64,000 nt of DNA from Liriodendron chinense (lineage: Eukaryota > Streptophyta > Magnoliopsida > Magnoliales > Magnoliaceae): positions 372,001-436,000 of the forward strand of contig ML058453.1 in the NCBI GenBank assembly GCA_003013855.2, read 5' to 3'. The position numbers and the translations under genes are program-made. Positions 32,851-43,710 of the stretch are shown here, in pieces (the first letter of the stretch is position 1; each line of letters begins with the position of its first letter). The notes under the pieces are model-generated. The model saw only the letters and a program-made list of their open reading frames with translations. It searched no databases and was not told where the DNA came from.

Positions 32851-34099
32851 CTCTCTCTGTATATTATTAATGTTATTCACCCTTCTTTTGTTCAATAATG
32901 AATCTCTAGAGTGTTTGGTAGTTCATAGAGTAGGAATTAAAGAGAGAGGTTGTTTGATGGACAACTGATGGTGAAGCTTCCAATAATGTATCATTTAAAA
33001 GCTAAGCTGAAATTGCCTCCAAAAGGAATGTTTGATTCAGATTCAACTCAGATCCAAAAGGTGATATCCATATCCGATCCACTTATAAATAACTATATCC
33101 ATTTCCAATCCAAAAATCCATATAGCCATCGGATTTGGGTTAGATCTGGGTCCAAATCCACCCCATCACAAATCTAAAAAATATATAATAATATATTTAA
33201 TTTAATAGCAAAATGATGCAAATCACACTGTTTATTGTGATATAGTCGACATAAGATTGGCATGTCTAAATTTTGAGACGTGACCTAAAATAATATGAAA
33301 AATCGGATGGTCGACATGGATTTAACATATACATCAAGGTAGGTCCCACTCATGGGACCCTTATTCACGCCCAAAAGGACGTACACGATACGCCTCTTGC
33401 TCATGGACATAGTAGTGTCCTTTACGCTTACTGTTCCGGCATCTCCACCCTTCTTTCCTTTCTTCTTTTTTTTTTTTAAATCTTTAGTCAAGTAGAGTCC
33501 AGGTATAGATGATCCACTCAATTCATTAACTCGGTCCGCCCATGAAGGGCCCAAAGAGATCTATATTGGGTAGCTTTTGGTGACATAAACATATCACAAT
33601 AGGTCTGGAATGGTTTCAATGGTGGATACACAACTTCACTGTTCCCTATTATATGGTCCACCTAAGATTTGGATCTTCTCCAGATTCGAACCCATGATCT
33701 TAGATGATCTTTCAAGATAAATGGACAGTATGGATGTAACATATACACTATAAGGGCCCCATGAACGAGCCCTAAGATCACTTTTCTCAAAAAAGTTCGA
33801 TTGAAGACTTGAACCAAATAATAGTGAGAATACGATCGGATCTCACTACAAGATCTGAATCCGGCCTTAATATGAATCAACTTTATTTTTTAAATTTGAA
33901 TGTGGTCTATTTAATTAATTAGACTTATTTTAAGATCCAAATCTACATTATACGAGTTCAGACTGAATCGAATCTTGAATTGGACCGCTCTATTGAGAGC
34001 CCTATGTTTGAGGGACAATATGTTATTATTCAACATGCAATGATGCTACATGCTTGGTGGGGCTATTTTTGAAACTCTCATAATGGAAGTCCTGTAGGC
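32851..34099. other. Repeat debris between foldbacks, no gene
   Basis: Positions 33020-33195 (GATATCCATATCCGATCCA .. CCACCCCATCACAAATCTAA) match 57030-57205 over about 150 bp, so they are two copies of one dispersed repeat. Positions 33230-33360 and 33510-33790 contain right-arm core words (CGGATGGTCGACATGGAT; ATGGTCCACCTAAGATTTGG) of the main foldback superfamily without partners. Confidence 0.5.
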
Positions 34100-34450
34100 G
34101 ATCTTTGCATGCCTATCCAAACTAGTGCCACCCATCCGAACTATTTATTTATTAAAAGCGTTGTAATGAAGTCTTTTTCAAGATTGCTAAATCATGTTAA
34201 AAAAATCACACGAACCTGGATGAAGGAAAAAATCAATATCAAATTCATGCAGAATTTCTTTGACCCCCACGAAGTTTTTAATAGTAGAAGTTCCATTTCC
34301 ACTGCTTTCGGCGGTGTGGGACACTCGAGATTTGGATCTATCTCATTATTGGGCTCAAGCCCTAAAACGATCTCCGAAAGTGGACCGACAGTTTGGATGT
34401 AAAACATACATCATGTTGACGGGTGCCACAGAAGTTGGGCGACTTCAACA
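34100..34450. mobile_element. Right half of a core foldback
   Basis: From 34268, CACGAAGTTTTTAATAGTAG through GGACACTCGAGATTTGGATC to CATACATCATGTTGACGG and GCCACAGAAGTTGGGC follow the right-arm order of the superfamily. No matching left half precedes it. Confidence 0.5.
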
Positions 34451-34516
34451 TACCACCCGATCTGCTTCCTCCAACAATGAGGTGGCAAAACCGACGGTAG
34501 GGGGTGAATTTCGGAG

Positions 34517-35085
34517 GCGGATTGGCTAGTGACCCTGCAACTAGCCAATGGCTACTGGTCAGTGCTCTGTGAGCCCCACCATGATGTATGCGTTTCATCT
34601 CCTCCCCGCCCATTCATTTTATAGTATGAGCCTAAGATTGAACTCCCACCGTTAAAGTTTCCAGATCATTTTATGGTATAAGCCTAAGATTGAACTCCCC
34701 CAATTAAAATTTCCAGATCATTCATGGTATGAGCCTAAGATTGAACTCCCACCATTAAAAGCTTCTCGGGGCCACAAAAGTTTTGGATCAAGATGACATT
34801 TGTATTTTCCCTTCATCAATGTGATGCATGTATGATATAATAAATTGGTTGGACGTCAAATAAACATTACAATTGACCCTGGGAGGTTTTTATATGTGGA
34901 CATTTAATCACTACTGTTCCTGTGGTGTGGTCCACCTGAGATTTATATGCCTCATTTTTTTGGATCAAGCCCTAAAATGATTTGGAAAAATGAATGGACA
35001 GTGTGGATGAAGCACATAGAGCATGGTGGCCACATAGCCCGACCACTAGCTACCTGGCTAGTGGCAGCCTCACTAGCCAAATCGC
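34517..35085. mobile_element. Complete GGATTGGCTAGTG-cap foldback element, 569 bp
   Basis: Left end GCGGATTGGCTAGTGACCCT; the right end's reverse complement is GCGATTTGGCTAGTGAGGCT. After the cap, both sides continue into the shared core (CCCCACCATGATGTATG). In the left arm a ~50-bp block containing GCCTAAGATTGAACTCCC is present three times in tandem (about 34615-34765). No open frame of note. Confidence 0.8.
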
Positions 35086-35094
35086 GTCATTACG

Positions 35095-36060
35095 AAAACC
35101 TTACAATGGACCCGTCGTGTGTTATGAGATTTGGATCTGCTTAATTTTCTGGGGACAAAGACCTAAAGTGGGCTGGAGACACGGATGGACGGCGTGGATA
35201 TACAACACATCATCAAGGTGGGCCCCATGGTAGGGGTTAACACCTAATCAGGTCCCTTTTTAGTTGAACCATGTCAGGGTGGGCCCCACCTAACTACCGA
35301 ACTTCCTTCGGTGGGAAGGGATCGCAGGGAATCCGCGTCACAGCGTGGGCCTGACTCGTACTGGTCAGGCCTCAGTCACCCCGCTGGCCAGCACAGTCGT
35401 GCAGCAAACCTCGATGGATGCATTGTATATCTGCCCCGTTCATCTTTTTTTACAGCTTATTTTATGACATTGACTCAAAACTGAAGCTAGGAATAAATTT
35501 CAGGTTCTTTTACGGCAACAAAAGTTTTGGATCAAGCTCCTTTCATCCCAGGTTGGATGGCCAATAAACATTACAGTAGACGCTAGGATGTTTTTAATAG
35601 CAGGCATTCAATAACCAATGTTTCGTATGGTGTGGCCCACCTGAAATTTGTATCTAATTCATTTTTGAAAAACAGATGGACGGCATAGATATACAATGAA
35701 TACATCAAGGTGGATCCTATGGTCAGTGTCTCACCCACATCGCTGGCTCCGGGACACAGCGCATAGAGACAATACACCAAACAATGGTGTCTATTCAGAA
35801 ACCCATCGTTTTAAAGTATCGTCCGAAACCATTTATGGTTCTTGATCGATAGAGATCTATCGTCCCGTATCGCCCAAAAAAACCCGACACAGGGGCGCTA
35901 CGACCCCGAAAATTTAAAATTTCCCAACTCAAACCCATCAAATTCCAAACGCTTACATCAAATCCACGAAATCACATTAAATCCCAAGACTACATACACA
36001 GAATCATCTATAAATACATATAAATAAAGGAAAACCCTAAGAAGATTTATCATTTTATTC
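35095..36060. mobile_element. Partial core foldbacks between the complete element and the carboxylesterase gene
   Basis: Positions 35095-35255 are a right half ending GGGGTTAACACCTAATC, the GTTACC cap. Positions 35260-35760 hold a diverged pair of arms with CCAATAAACATTACAGTAG near the centre and ACAGATGGACGGCATAGATA at the right. From 35770 to 36060 the sequence is AT-rich and unassigned; it contains the 3' flank of the minus-strand gene. Confidence 0.5.
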
Positions 36061-36082
36061 TCACTGGAATCTAATTCTCATT

Positions 36083-37108
36083 TTACTTCATTTCTGCTAC
36101 CTTCTTCGACTGCTTCTGGATGAAATCCCTCATCTCAGTAATTAACAATTCAGATTCCGGCAATTCCGGAAACACGTAAAAGGCGTGAATGGCGTTTGGA
36201 TACTCCTCCAGTTTCGCTTCCTTTCCCTGCGCTTTCAACCCCTCGCAGTAGCGTTTCTGCCAGTCTTGCAACGGGTCGAATCCTCCCACAAATACCAGTG
36301 TAGCGGGGAACGAGGCCGGTAGATCGCCCGATCTGTTACGTCCGAAAGGGTTCACTGCTTCGTGGTCTCGATCCGACCCTTCCGGCAGGAACGCCTTCCA
36401 CAGCCAGTCCGTACGCTCCATCGACACGAGCGGGGCCCACGCGAGCTGGATCTCGGACCCGGTTCGCTCCTCTCCCCCGAAGTACGGCTGGATCGCCACC
36501 AGACCGATGAGCCGCACGGACTGGAACTCGGACGGCCGCGCGCCGGAGATCCGCTTTGCGACGTGGTGCGAGATGTTGCCGCCGGCGCTGTCACCGGACA
36601 GGAACAGCCGTGACACGTCGGCCTTAGGGGCAAATTCGTAGAAAGTCTGGTCCCGGCCGTCGAGCCACCTGACGACGTCGAACCCGTCGTCGTACTGGGC
36701 GGGGTATTTATTTTCAGGCGAGAGGCGGTAGTTGACAGAGACAACGACAGCGGGGATCTCGCTGGCGATCCGGCGGCAGACAGCGTCGTAGGCCTTGGAG
36801 TCCGGCGACAGGAATGCGAAGCCGCCACCATGGAAGAAGACGATGACGGGGAGGCTGACGTCATCAGCTGTTCCGGTGGGGTAGAATGCGCGGAACCAGA
36901 GGTTTCGGGTCGGGTCCACGGTGAAATCGGCCGTTTTGACGCCTTTAAACGGTTTCGGGTTGGACTGTGCACGTAAGTCGACGAAGCTGAGGAGACGGCG
37001 GTTGACGGTGCCGTTATTGCGGCGAGCGGCGTCAGTAACGGCGGAGAGGACGCTGATGAAGATCTTGGTCTTCCATGGGAGGAGAGGTGAGGTTAGCCTT
37101 TCCGCCAT
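36083..37108 (-). CDS. Carboxylesterase of the alpha/beta-hydrolase (HSL-like, CXE) family, CXE18-like
   Basis: A single uninterrupted exon encodes 341 residues, normal for plant CXE proteins. The oxyanion motif HGGG is at residues 93-96. The nucleophile elbow GDSAGG is at 172-177, making Ser174 the nucleophile. The catalytic Asp is probably Asp278 (in GGFDPL) and the His is His308 (in AIHAFY), so the triad is complete. Such enzymes hydrolyse small acyl or xenobiotic esters; the family also includes non-catalytic gibberellin receptors, but those lack the catalytic His, which is present here. There is no signal peptide, suggesting a cytosolic protein. The start at 37108 (MAERL) fits family N-termini; the frame is open 46 codons further upstream, but that part is unlike the family. 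The gene is GC-richer than its surroundings. The closest match I recall is Arabidopsis carboxylesterase 18; the substrate is unknown. Confidence 0.92.
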   Translation of the reverse strand: MAERLTSPLLPWKTKIFISVLSAVTDAARRNNGTVNRRLLSFVDLRAQSNPKPFKGVKTADFTVDPTRNLWFRAFYPTGTADDVSLPVIVFFHGGGFAFLSPDSKAYDAVCRRIASEIPAVVVSVNYRLSPENKYPAQYDDGFDVVRWLDGRDQTFYEFAPKADVSRLFLSGDSAGGNISHHVAKRISGARPSEFQSVRLIGLVAIQPYFGGEERTGSEIQLAWAPLVSMERTDWLWKAFLPEGSDRDHEAVNPFGRNRSGDLPASFPATLVFVGGFDPLQDWQKRYCEGLKAQGKEAKLEEYPNAIHAFYVFPELPESELLITEMRDFIQKQSKKVAEMK

Positions 37109-37154
37109 TTCGGTATTTTCGGCCGAGTTTGACTGAACGCTCCAACGAAAAAGG

Positions 37155-37170
37155 AGATGGGGAATTATAA
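37155..37170 (-). promoter_or_regulatory. Possible TATA-like box of the carboxylesterase gene
   Basis: The minus strand reads CTTATAATTCC about 50 bp upstream of the start codon at 37108. It is a weak match to a plant TATA box and would imply a very short leader. No other candidate lies between the start codon and the MITE at 37185. Confidence 0.25.
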
Positions 37171-37184
37171 GGAGGCGGATTGAT

Positions 37185-37330
37185 GCTCTGGCGTGGCAGA
37201 GGATGATAGTTGATACGCAGGCACCGATAAATAGTACACGTGGCATGTTAATAAACTAAAATCAGACTGTGTTATTCATATTTTAGATCGACAGTAAAAT
37301 ATATACGTGTCATGCTAATAAACTCAAATC
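37185..37330. mobile_element. CACAGGC-type MITE in the carboxylesterase promoter
   Basis: CTCTGGCGTGGCAGAGGATG, GTTGATACGCAGGCACC and TACACGTGGCATGTTAATAA follow the order of the tip of the complete element at 60372-60740 (GATACACAGGC; TTGTACACTTGGCATGT). It starts only about 80 bp upstream of the start codon, so promoter elements of this gene must lie within or beyond it. The right arm is not clear. Confidence 0.6.
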
Positions 37331-37812
37331 AAACTCAAATGAGATTGCATCTGCCTCATTCTTTATCTCGTGCCCGAAAATGATCTCTCTAAATGGATGG
37401 ACAGTGTGGATACAACCCTTACATCACGTGGCCCCCAGAAGTTGGTGACGTCACTTCAGTAGCCGGTCCACTAGCTAATCCATATCCTATGCTGATCAGT
37501 TAATTCATTGGATGATGGTGGACATTTAGGGCTCCTTTAGTTCTAAGTTGCTTAAGATAAGTTACTTATACCACAAGTAGCTTTTCTTAGTTTTGGTATA
37601 TTTGGTAAACAATATATTTATCAACTTTACTTATCTTAAGATTTCGTAATGGCAGTATGGGTCCAGTATTATTACGACCCTACTCAGGATAGGAAGGAGT
37701 TTTAATAAAATACGGATCCCCGTACAAATACGGTGCCGTAACTCATACCACCGTACTGCATTCAAGTTTATGATATGGACCGTTCATCATGTACTGAACA
37801 CCGTAATCATAC

Positions 37813-37844
<32 letters not shown>

Positions 37845-38155
37845 TAAGGTAGTACAACTCTGGAGTGAGCTACACTTGTCGATTTGTCTTCTACTGCCAA
37901 TTTCTCTCTCATGAGTATGATTTTTCTGATACGTGGATCAGCAATAATTTTCTCATCGGGAACGTTCAAAGTATAAGCTACCTGATGAACGGTCCAGATC
38001 TTTGTCATGTGGGCCATCGAGCCATGCGTATCAGGGCGTGCACGGTAGTAGACTAGTCGTGAGACGGCTGCGGATTCTATCAAAACCCATTACAGCGTGT
38101 CGCCTCATCTTGTGCTACGTATGCTGCGACCGTATGACGCGATATAGGAAAGACC
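37331..38155. other. Intergenic repeats upstream of the carboxylesterase
   Basis: Positions 37375-37490 are the right end of a core foldback with the AGTTGGTGACGTCACTTCAG cap. A (TA)n run lies at 37811-37836. Around 37545-37640 TAAGTTGCTTAAGATAAGTT and ACTTATCTTAAG form a diffuse inverted repeat. No gene. Confidence 0.45.
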
Positions 38156-38695
38156 TACGCGGTTTCGGTGGATCCCGGAACCACCGATCTCGGTGGATCC
38201 GGGACTGTGGGGCTCACATTGATGTAGATGTTTTATATCCACTCCGTCCATCCGTTTTTATAGAACATTTTAGGGCATGATCCAAAAAATAAAAAAGATC
38301 CAAATCACAGGTGGACCACACCACAGGAAAAAGTTTTGATTGAGCAATCCTAGGGCCCACTGTAATGCTTATTTTCCATCCAGCCGGTGATAAGGTACTG
38401 GATGAAGGGAAAACAAAAATATCAGCTTGATCCAAAACTTTTGAGGCTCTCAATAAGCTTTTAATCGTATGCATTCAATCACGAGTATTTCGTTGGACCT
38501 GTTGGGTTCATGTCAGTGTGAACTTATGAGCAGGTTGGATGAAAAATAAATATCACTATGAGCCCTAGGAATGTTTCAATGGTCTAGATCATTATCCCAT
38601 AGTTAATTGTGGTGTGACCCAAGTGAACTGTGGATATGCTTCAAAAAAATGGATGGACGGCATGGATAATAAAAATACATCCACGGCAGGGAAAG
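38156..38695. mobile_element. Core foldback with a GGATCC-hairpin cap
   Basis: The left cap contains an internal hairpin GGATCCCGG..GATCTCGGTGGATCC (38171-38207). It then enters the core: GTGGGGCTCACATTGATG, TTTTATATCCACTCCGTCCA, and on to CTTATTTTCCATCCAGCC. The right arm ends near ATGGATGGACGGCATGGATA at 38650. The right cap is not preserved. Confidence 0.55.
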
Positions 38696-38697
38696 AA

Positions 38698-39062
38698 GTG
38701 GATTGGGTGGTGACCCAACATCATTGCTGGAGGCCACCATTTTATCCACGCCGTTCATCTGTTTTGCTAGCTGTTTTCATCGCATGATTAAAATGCACCA
38801 AGGAAGCAGTGGTAAGTAAACGACTGCCATTAAAAGCTTCTTAGGGCCGTGGAGGCTGTGGATAACTATGATATGTATGCTTTCCCTTCATCCAGGTCTT
38901 CAATGGTGCATGTCATTATCTCCATTGTTCCACGTGTTGTGGTGCACTTGAGCTTTGAATATGCTTCAATTTTGGGCTTATGACCTAAAATGAGCTGGTT
39001 AAAATGATAGACGGCATGGATAAGACACATACATCAAAGTGGGCCCCACACAGCCATTCTGA
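38698..39062. mobile_element. Core foldback, shortened
   Basis: Starts GTGGATTGGGTGGTGACCCA, a superfamily-like tip, then GGCCACCATTTTATCCACGC. The right arm ends GATAGACGGCATGGATAAGA and GTGGGCCCCACACAGCC. The arms are only about 180 bp each, so this copy has lost its centre. Confidence 0.55.
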
Positions 39063-39737
39063 GACTGGAATCTATCCAACAACTATTTTACGCATGAATG
39101 AAACACTCAGTTCTTTGGGGCCCACAAGTTATATATCTGAAATCACTGCCGAGCGTGAAGAGGTCCTTCTCGATGCTAGGCCATGGGGCCAAGAATCATC
39201 CAAATCAACAACTCAGGTGGTCCACACCATAGGAAACCATGTGGATAGAACGCCATTGTAGGTTTGTGTGTGGGGGAAACCATGGTGTGTATTTTATCAA
39301 ACCTGTCCATCAGGTGTGAATCAACACCATGAAGGGAAGATATAAAAAATAAATAAAAAAATAAAATAAAAAATACAAATCACCCTGTTCCAAAACTCAG
39401 GCGAGAGGGGATCGGGTACTGATCAACTCAGTACGCTGGCAACTGTGATATGTGTCTTATCCATGCCCTCCATCTATTTTTCTAGCTCATTTTAGTGCAT
39501 GGGCTTAAAACTTGGAAGTATACCAAAAGCACAAGTGGGCCATACCACATGCAACTATGGGAATTGAATGCCTACCTTTGAAAACTTCTTGGGAGGCACA
39601 GGAAAGTTTTAACGGTGGACGTTACTATATATCCACATTGTTTACTGTGTTGTGGTACACTTGAGCATTGGATATGCTTCAATTTTGGGCTCATGCATTG
39701 ACTGGATAAAATACATGTATCATGGTTAGGTCCTACA
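39063..39737. other. Foldback debris
   Basis: Core-arm words occur at 39265-39330 and in a degraded pair of arms at 39415-39735 (GTATACCAAAAGCACAAGTG; TTGAGCATTGGATATGCTTC). No coding region is seen. Confidence 0.4.
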
Positions 39738-39860
39738 GTTTTTTTTTAACCAGATGCACCCATGCACACACACAGCTGCACTCTCGCCGTAGTGGGAATT
39801 CAACACCTATGGTACTCAACTCCAGACCCCATGTTGAAACTCTTGGGAGTCTGCCACCGA
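39738..39860 (-). mobile_element. Degraded tRNA-derived SINE, same family as 14876-15006
   Basis: The minus strand contains GGCAGACTCCCAAGAGTTTC, ACATGGGGTCTGGAGTTGAG and AATTCCCACTACGGCGAGAG, in the same order as the first SINE, ending in a short A-run (plus-strand poly-T at 39741-39749). No clear target duplication. The B box is degraded (GGAGTTGAGTACC). Confidence 0.65.
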
Positions 39861-41849
39861 TGCAAAGATAAGGATTCCCACGGAGTTTAACGAGCTACTC
39901 AGTATGCTATTCACTCTCAACTCAAATGCCCCAACACGTGAACTTCTTAGTAATTTTATATTATTCTCATTTGTGGGATCCACTGATATTTTTATCAAGC
40001 TAATTTTATACTGTTCTCATTGATAGGCCTGTGTGATTTATTTATTTATTAATGTTGATGGTTACACTCATTTTTGGCACCTTGACATAGTCGAATTAAA
40101 GGCAACTACATGTTGACACTATGTGATAACAATGGATGTGAAACCTACTCTCATCTGAGAGCATCTTTGTTTGATATTCCTTTGGTGATATGCACTTGAT
40201 TGTAAATGTGAAGACACGAATCATTGAGCTCACCGTTAGGAGAATGAATCAAAGCACGTTATGTGGCTGCGTTTATCGTGCTCATTAATGAGGCAACATG
40301 TCCAACAAGCTTATAAAAGACCCGCTGAGAGAACAAATCTATCATGAATCTGACTATAATATTCTTGGTGAGACCATCTTCCATAGTCATTCCAAAATGG
40401 GAGATCTTCTTGGAGACATTCAAAGAAGTTGTAGCATTCAAGAAGATTCCGAAGATCCTCAGATTCGACTGACACCCAAGCGAACTTAGTCATGATTCGG
40501 ATCTAGATTAAGAGAAACAGATACATCAGCCCGATTGAGGCCAGAACCATGCCTTGATCGAAATAAAGAGAATGGGAAATGGACCCAATGAAGAATATAA
40601 TATATCCAACAACATATTAGCATCAGGCATATCTAGGCTGCTCATCAAGGAGATAGGAAGAAAGATAGGTTCTCTACATACCCCACTTGATGATCCAATG
40701 GCCACAGTGCCATTACAATAAAAAGAATGAGAGATCTTGATGTGATACATTGAGCTAATTTCTGATAAAAGATTGGTGTTTGGTGACAAATCCCACTCCT
40801 AAGGTCCGGAGCTGAATGATCTACATCAGGTCACGCAGATGAATGACCGTGAATTGTAAAGTATGTTTCCTTGATCAAGTCGTAAGAGTCTTATAGGGGA
40901 GCATTAATTTATGTTTAGGAGGCTTCAAATTTTTCGGAGACCTTCCTAGTTAGGGGATTCCAAATCCACTGAGGAGACTTTCTTAAATAGAAAAGACCGC
41001 AGCGTGAGTGCAAAGAATCTAGGATCAACAAGGAAACCCTATAAGGGTTTCACCGCCTTGAAAATCTATAAAATGAGCAATCGAATAATAGCTCGAGACC
41101 CTATACCAAACATATCAATATATCTTTTAAATTATCTTTTATTTATCTTTCTTAGCATAGCCTAGTTTAGATTAATTTTACATAGTTACTACCTAGCGGC
41201 TCCTGCTACAGAACCCTAGGAGTAGAATTAATTTTCTCCAACCTTAAATTGTGGGACCACGATCATTTAAGTTTTGATTTGATTGATCATACCTGCTTTG
41301 ATCATCTGTTTCAATAAATACATTAGATTTATCTTCTTTTTTTCCTCATTTATTATTATTTGGTTGTTTTACAACTTGTCAATTGTAATGAGCATCATTC
41401 CCACATATTAATGAAATTGGCAACATTTTGCCTTAATAAACCTACTTGTACATGCTTGTTCCTTTGAAAAATATTGAAATGAGAATATTGATGAAATAAC
41501 AAGTCTTTAAGTTAGTAGACTCAAATCTATTATTACAAGGCAAAAAGAACCCATTCGGAAGGCCTAATCCTACTCTTTCACTAATCGCTTGAACAAAAAT
41601 GCAAACTTTAGCGGTTGAGAGGGCCCTGTATCGCAGTCTCCAATCTATTTTGCTCAATGCAGGGGAACACAAGCAGTTCAGTCAAACTTTGAGTTTGTTA
41701 AACTCTGACATGCTCACGTGTATTACCCACATATGAAAATCAAATATAGGCCCTTGATCACATGAGTGGCCTAGTTTAATTGAATCAGTAGCAATAATTA
41801 AGCTACTATTCTATATACAAGAAGAAAAGAAGGGTCATCACCAAATGGA
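39861..41849. other. Unassigned 2-kb stretch, possibly an old LTR near 40790-41330
   Basis: Small open frames here match nothing I know. Positions 41040-41330 have an LTR-like look: a TATAAAATGAGC word at 41068, an A/T-rich middle, and CAATAAATACATTAG near 41313 as a possible polyadenylation signal. I could not find TG...CA ends, a primer-binding site or target duplications, so this is only a suggestion. Confidence 0.25.
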
Positions 41850-42442
41850 TGGAGTAGATTTCACATACGTGGGCTCCAAAAGCTGGGGTTATGATTTTTT
41901 TTCCTCGTGATGAAATGACCATGAAGCCATTGAGAATAGGGATGCGAAATTGCACACTTTGTGGTATGAAATTTCTTGGATGAGGAGCTACCCAAATGTA
42001 TGTGAGATATCCAATCTTTCCATCCCTTTTGCCAACTCCTATTAGGACATAAGGGAAAAAAAAAAAGAAGAAGATAAAAGAGATCCAAAACTCAAGTGGG
42101 TTGCATCTTGCATCACAAAAACAAAAGATAGGTAGGGAAGTGCCTACTGTTGAAACCTCCTATATAGGCCATACAAATGGCTCATAATGTCATTCCTACT
42201 AGAATGAACTAAAAATATAAATATTAACCAGATTAAAAAATTCTATGGCCTGACGAATGTTTCAACGGTGGTGGACGTTCAACCATCGTTGTTTTTTGTT
42301 GTACAACCCACTTTGTTTTCTATCAGCCTCAGTTTTAGCCTATCCTAACATGAGCGGGTAAAATGGATGAATGGAGTATACTTTCTCACAAACATCAATA
42401 TGGCCCCACCTAGCTTCTGACCACAATAACTTCATGGGATGA
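41850..42442. mobile_element. Diverged core foldback
   Basis: Inverted core words lie at both ends: ATGGATGGAGTAGATTTCAC..GTGGGCTCC at the left is the reverse of the usual orientation, and AATGGATGAATGGAGTATAC..ATATGGCCCCACC at the right. Similarity to other copies is weak in the centre. No gene. Confidence 0.4.
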
Positions 42443-42450
42443 TGTGTGGC

Positions 42451-42585
42451 TAGGGGGTGTCAATGGTCCGGGCCGGGTTCGGGCCTAAAAATAGAATTTT
42501 AAATAGGCCCATCCCAATGACCTGGCCCAAAACAGTTCAAAATTCAGGCCAAGACCTACCCAGGCCCGGCCTATTGACAGCCCTA
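42451..42585. mobile_element. hAT-like MITE, 135 bp, 8-bp target duplication
   Basis: The ends TAGGGGGTGTCAATGG and (reverse complement) TAGGGCTGTCAATAGG are inverted. The outside bases tgtgtggc (42443-42450) and tgtgtggt (42586-42593) match at 7 of 8, giving the 8-bp duplication typical of hAT elements. The interior is rich in CCGGGCC and GGCCCGG. Confidence 0.8.
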
Positions 42586-42763
42586 TGTGTGGTAGGCAAT
42601 CTGACTCCACGATGCCGCGTATTGCCTTTGGCACCCAAAGTTCCTGCTGTTAGAAGCTACGTGGGGCCCACCTTGATATTTGTAAAAAATTCATTCCGCT
42701 CTTATAATCGGGGACGTGGATTGCCTACCGTCGCAGCCAGGAGGGAGGTGGCTACTGGACAGT

Positions 42764-42890
42764 ATAGGTGTCAATGGGCCGGGCCTGGGGTAGGTCTAGG
42801 CCCGAATTTTGCACTATATCGGGCCGGCCCGGCCCTATGTTAAATTCTGATTTTGCCGGCCCCAAGCCCGGCCCATTGACACTCCTTCCC
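42764..42890. mobile_element. hAT-like MITE, 127 bp, perfect 8-bp target duplication
   Basis: TGGACAGT occurs on both sides (42756-42763 and 42891-42898). The arms are inverted: AGGTGTCAATGGGCCGGGCC at the left and, reverse complemented, GAGTGTCAATGGGCCGGGCT at the right. It interrupts a diverged foldback core (GTGGGGCCCACCTTGATATT at 42662; TGCTCTAAAATGACCTGAAA after it). Confidence 0.85.
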
Positions 42891-42954
42891 TGGACAGTGC
42901 TCTAAAATGACCTGAAAAATAAATGAGTGGTGTTGATAAAACACAACGCATAAA

Positions 42955-43270
42955 TAGACTGCGTACCTTTACACACGTGTCATGGGCACAAAAATCTGAA
43001 CGGTCTACGAGGTGCGGCACCTCTTGCAACCCCATGCCCGCCTTTCAACCCGATCCAAAACTTTGGTAGTCCATAGCAAAGAGAGAAGGAAATCAAGGGA
43101 GGAAACTGTTTCCTTCTTCCATGGCCTACCAAAGTTTTCGATCGGGCGGAAAGTTGGGCCCATTTGGTTTCAAGGGGTGCCGCATCACGTGGACCGTTCA
43201 GAGTTTGTACCCATGACATGTGTTCAAAGATGTGCCGAGGTGTGTATCTAACAAGGTGTGCAGGTAAGCA
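42955..43270. mobile_element. Simple foldback related to the tandem-arm element
   Basis: It has the same words as one unit of 31873-32850 (AATCAAGGGAGGAAACTGTT; GAAAGTTGGGCCCAT; AAGGGGTGCCGCATCACGTG) with a single inverted partner arm to the left (GGTGCGGCACCTCTTGC; CCGCCTTTCAACCCG). The ends are GCGTACCTTTACACACG and, at the right, GTGTGCAGGTAAGC. This is the unexpanded form of that family. Confidence 0.65.
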
Positions 43271-43690
43271 TTTTTGTATATATATGTTTTAACCCTTCAT
43301 TTATTGTCCCAGGTCATTTGAGAGCATGAACCCAAAAATAATACAGGTCTAAATCTCATGTGGACCACGCCACAAGAAAACAACGGTAATTAAGCATCTA
43401 TCATTAAAAGTACTTGCCATGCAACCTGTTGATCAGATCACACATACCTAGATGAAGGACGAATACAAATCTCAGCTTCATCGAAAACTATCGCTTCCAG
43501 GAATTTTTTTTTTTATGATAGACCTTCTGTTTCCTGTGTTAGTGGCTCACATGAGATCTTGACAGTTTCATTTTTTTTTTTAGTCTCATGCCACAAAATA
43601 ATATGAAAAAAATGGACTAACGGCATGGATAAAACACATATATCATGATGTGCCTATGTATCATTGTCCAATAGTTAGAGTTGACATGTG
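43271..43690. mobile_element. Core foldback without clear caps
   Basis: The left arm has CCTTCATTTATTGTCCCAGG and TCATGTGGACCACGCCACAA; the right arm has CCTGTGTTAGTGGCTCACAT and GACTAACGGCATGGATAAAA. The centre CCTAGATGAAGGACGAATAC matches the superfamily. Terminal caps are eroded. Confidence 0.55.
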
Positions 43691-43710
43691 GGCAATCTAG
43701 ATCCCGTAGT

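Noticed and set aside
36352..36972. 206-residue Ser/Thr/Arg-rich frame, and an 83-residue antisense frame, over the carboxylesterase
   Set aside because: Shadows of the GC-rich carboxylesterase gene in other frames; the catalytic motifs are all in the main frame.
37109..37246. Upstream in-frame ATG extending the carboxylesterase by 46 residues
   Set aside because: The extra stretch enters MITE sequence and does not resemble family N-termini; MAERL is the expected start.
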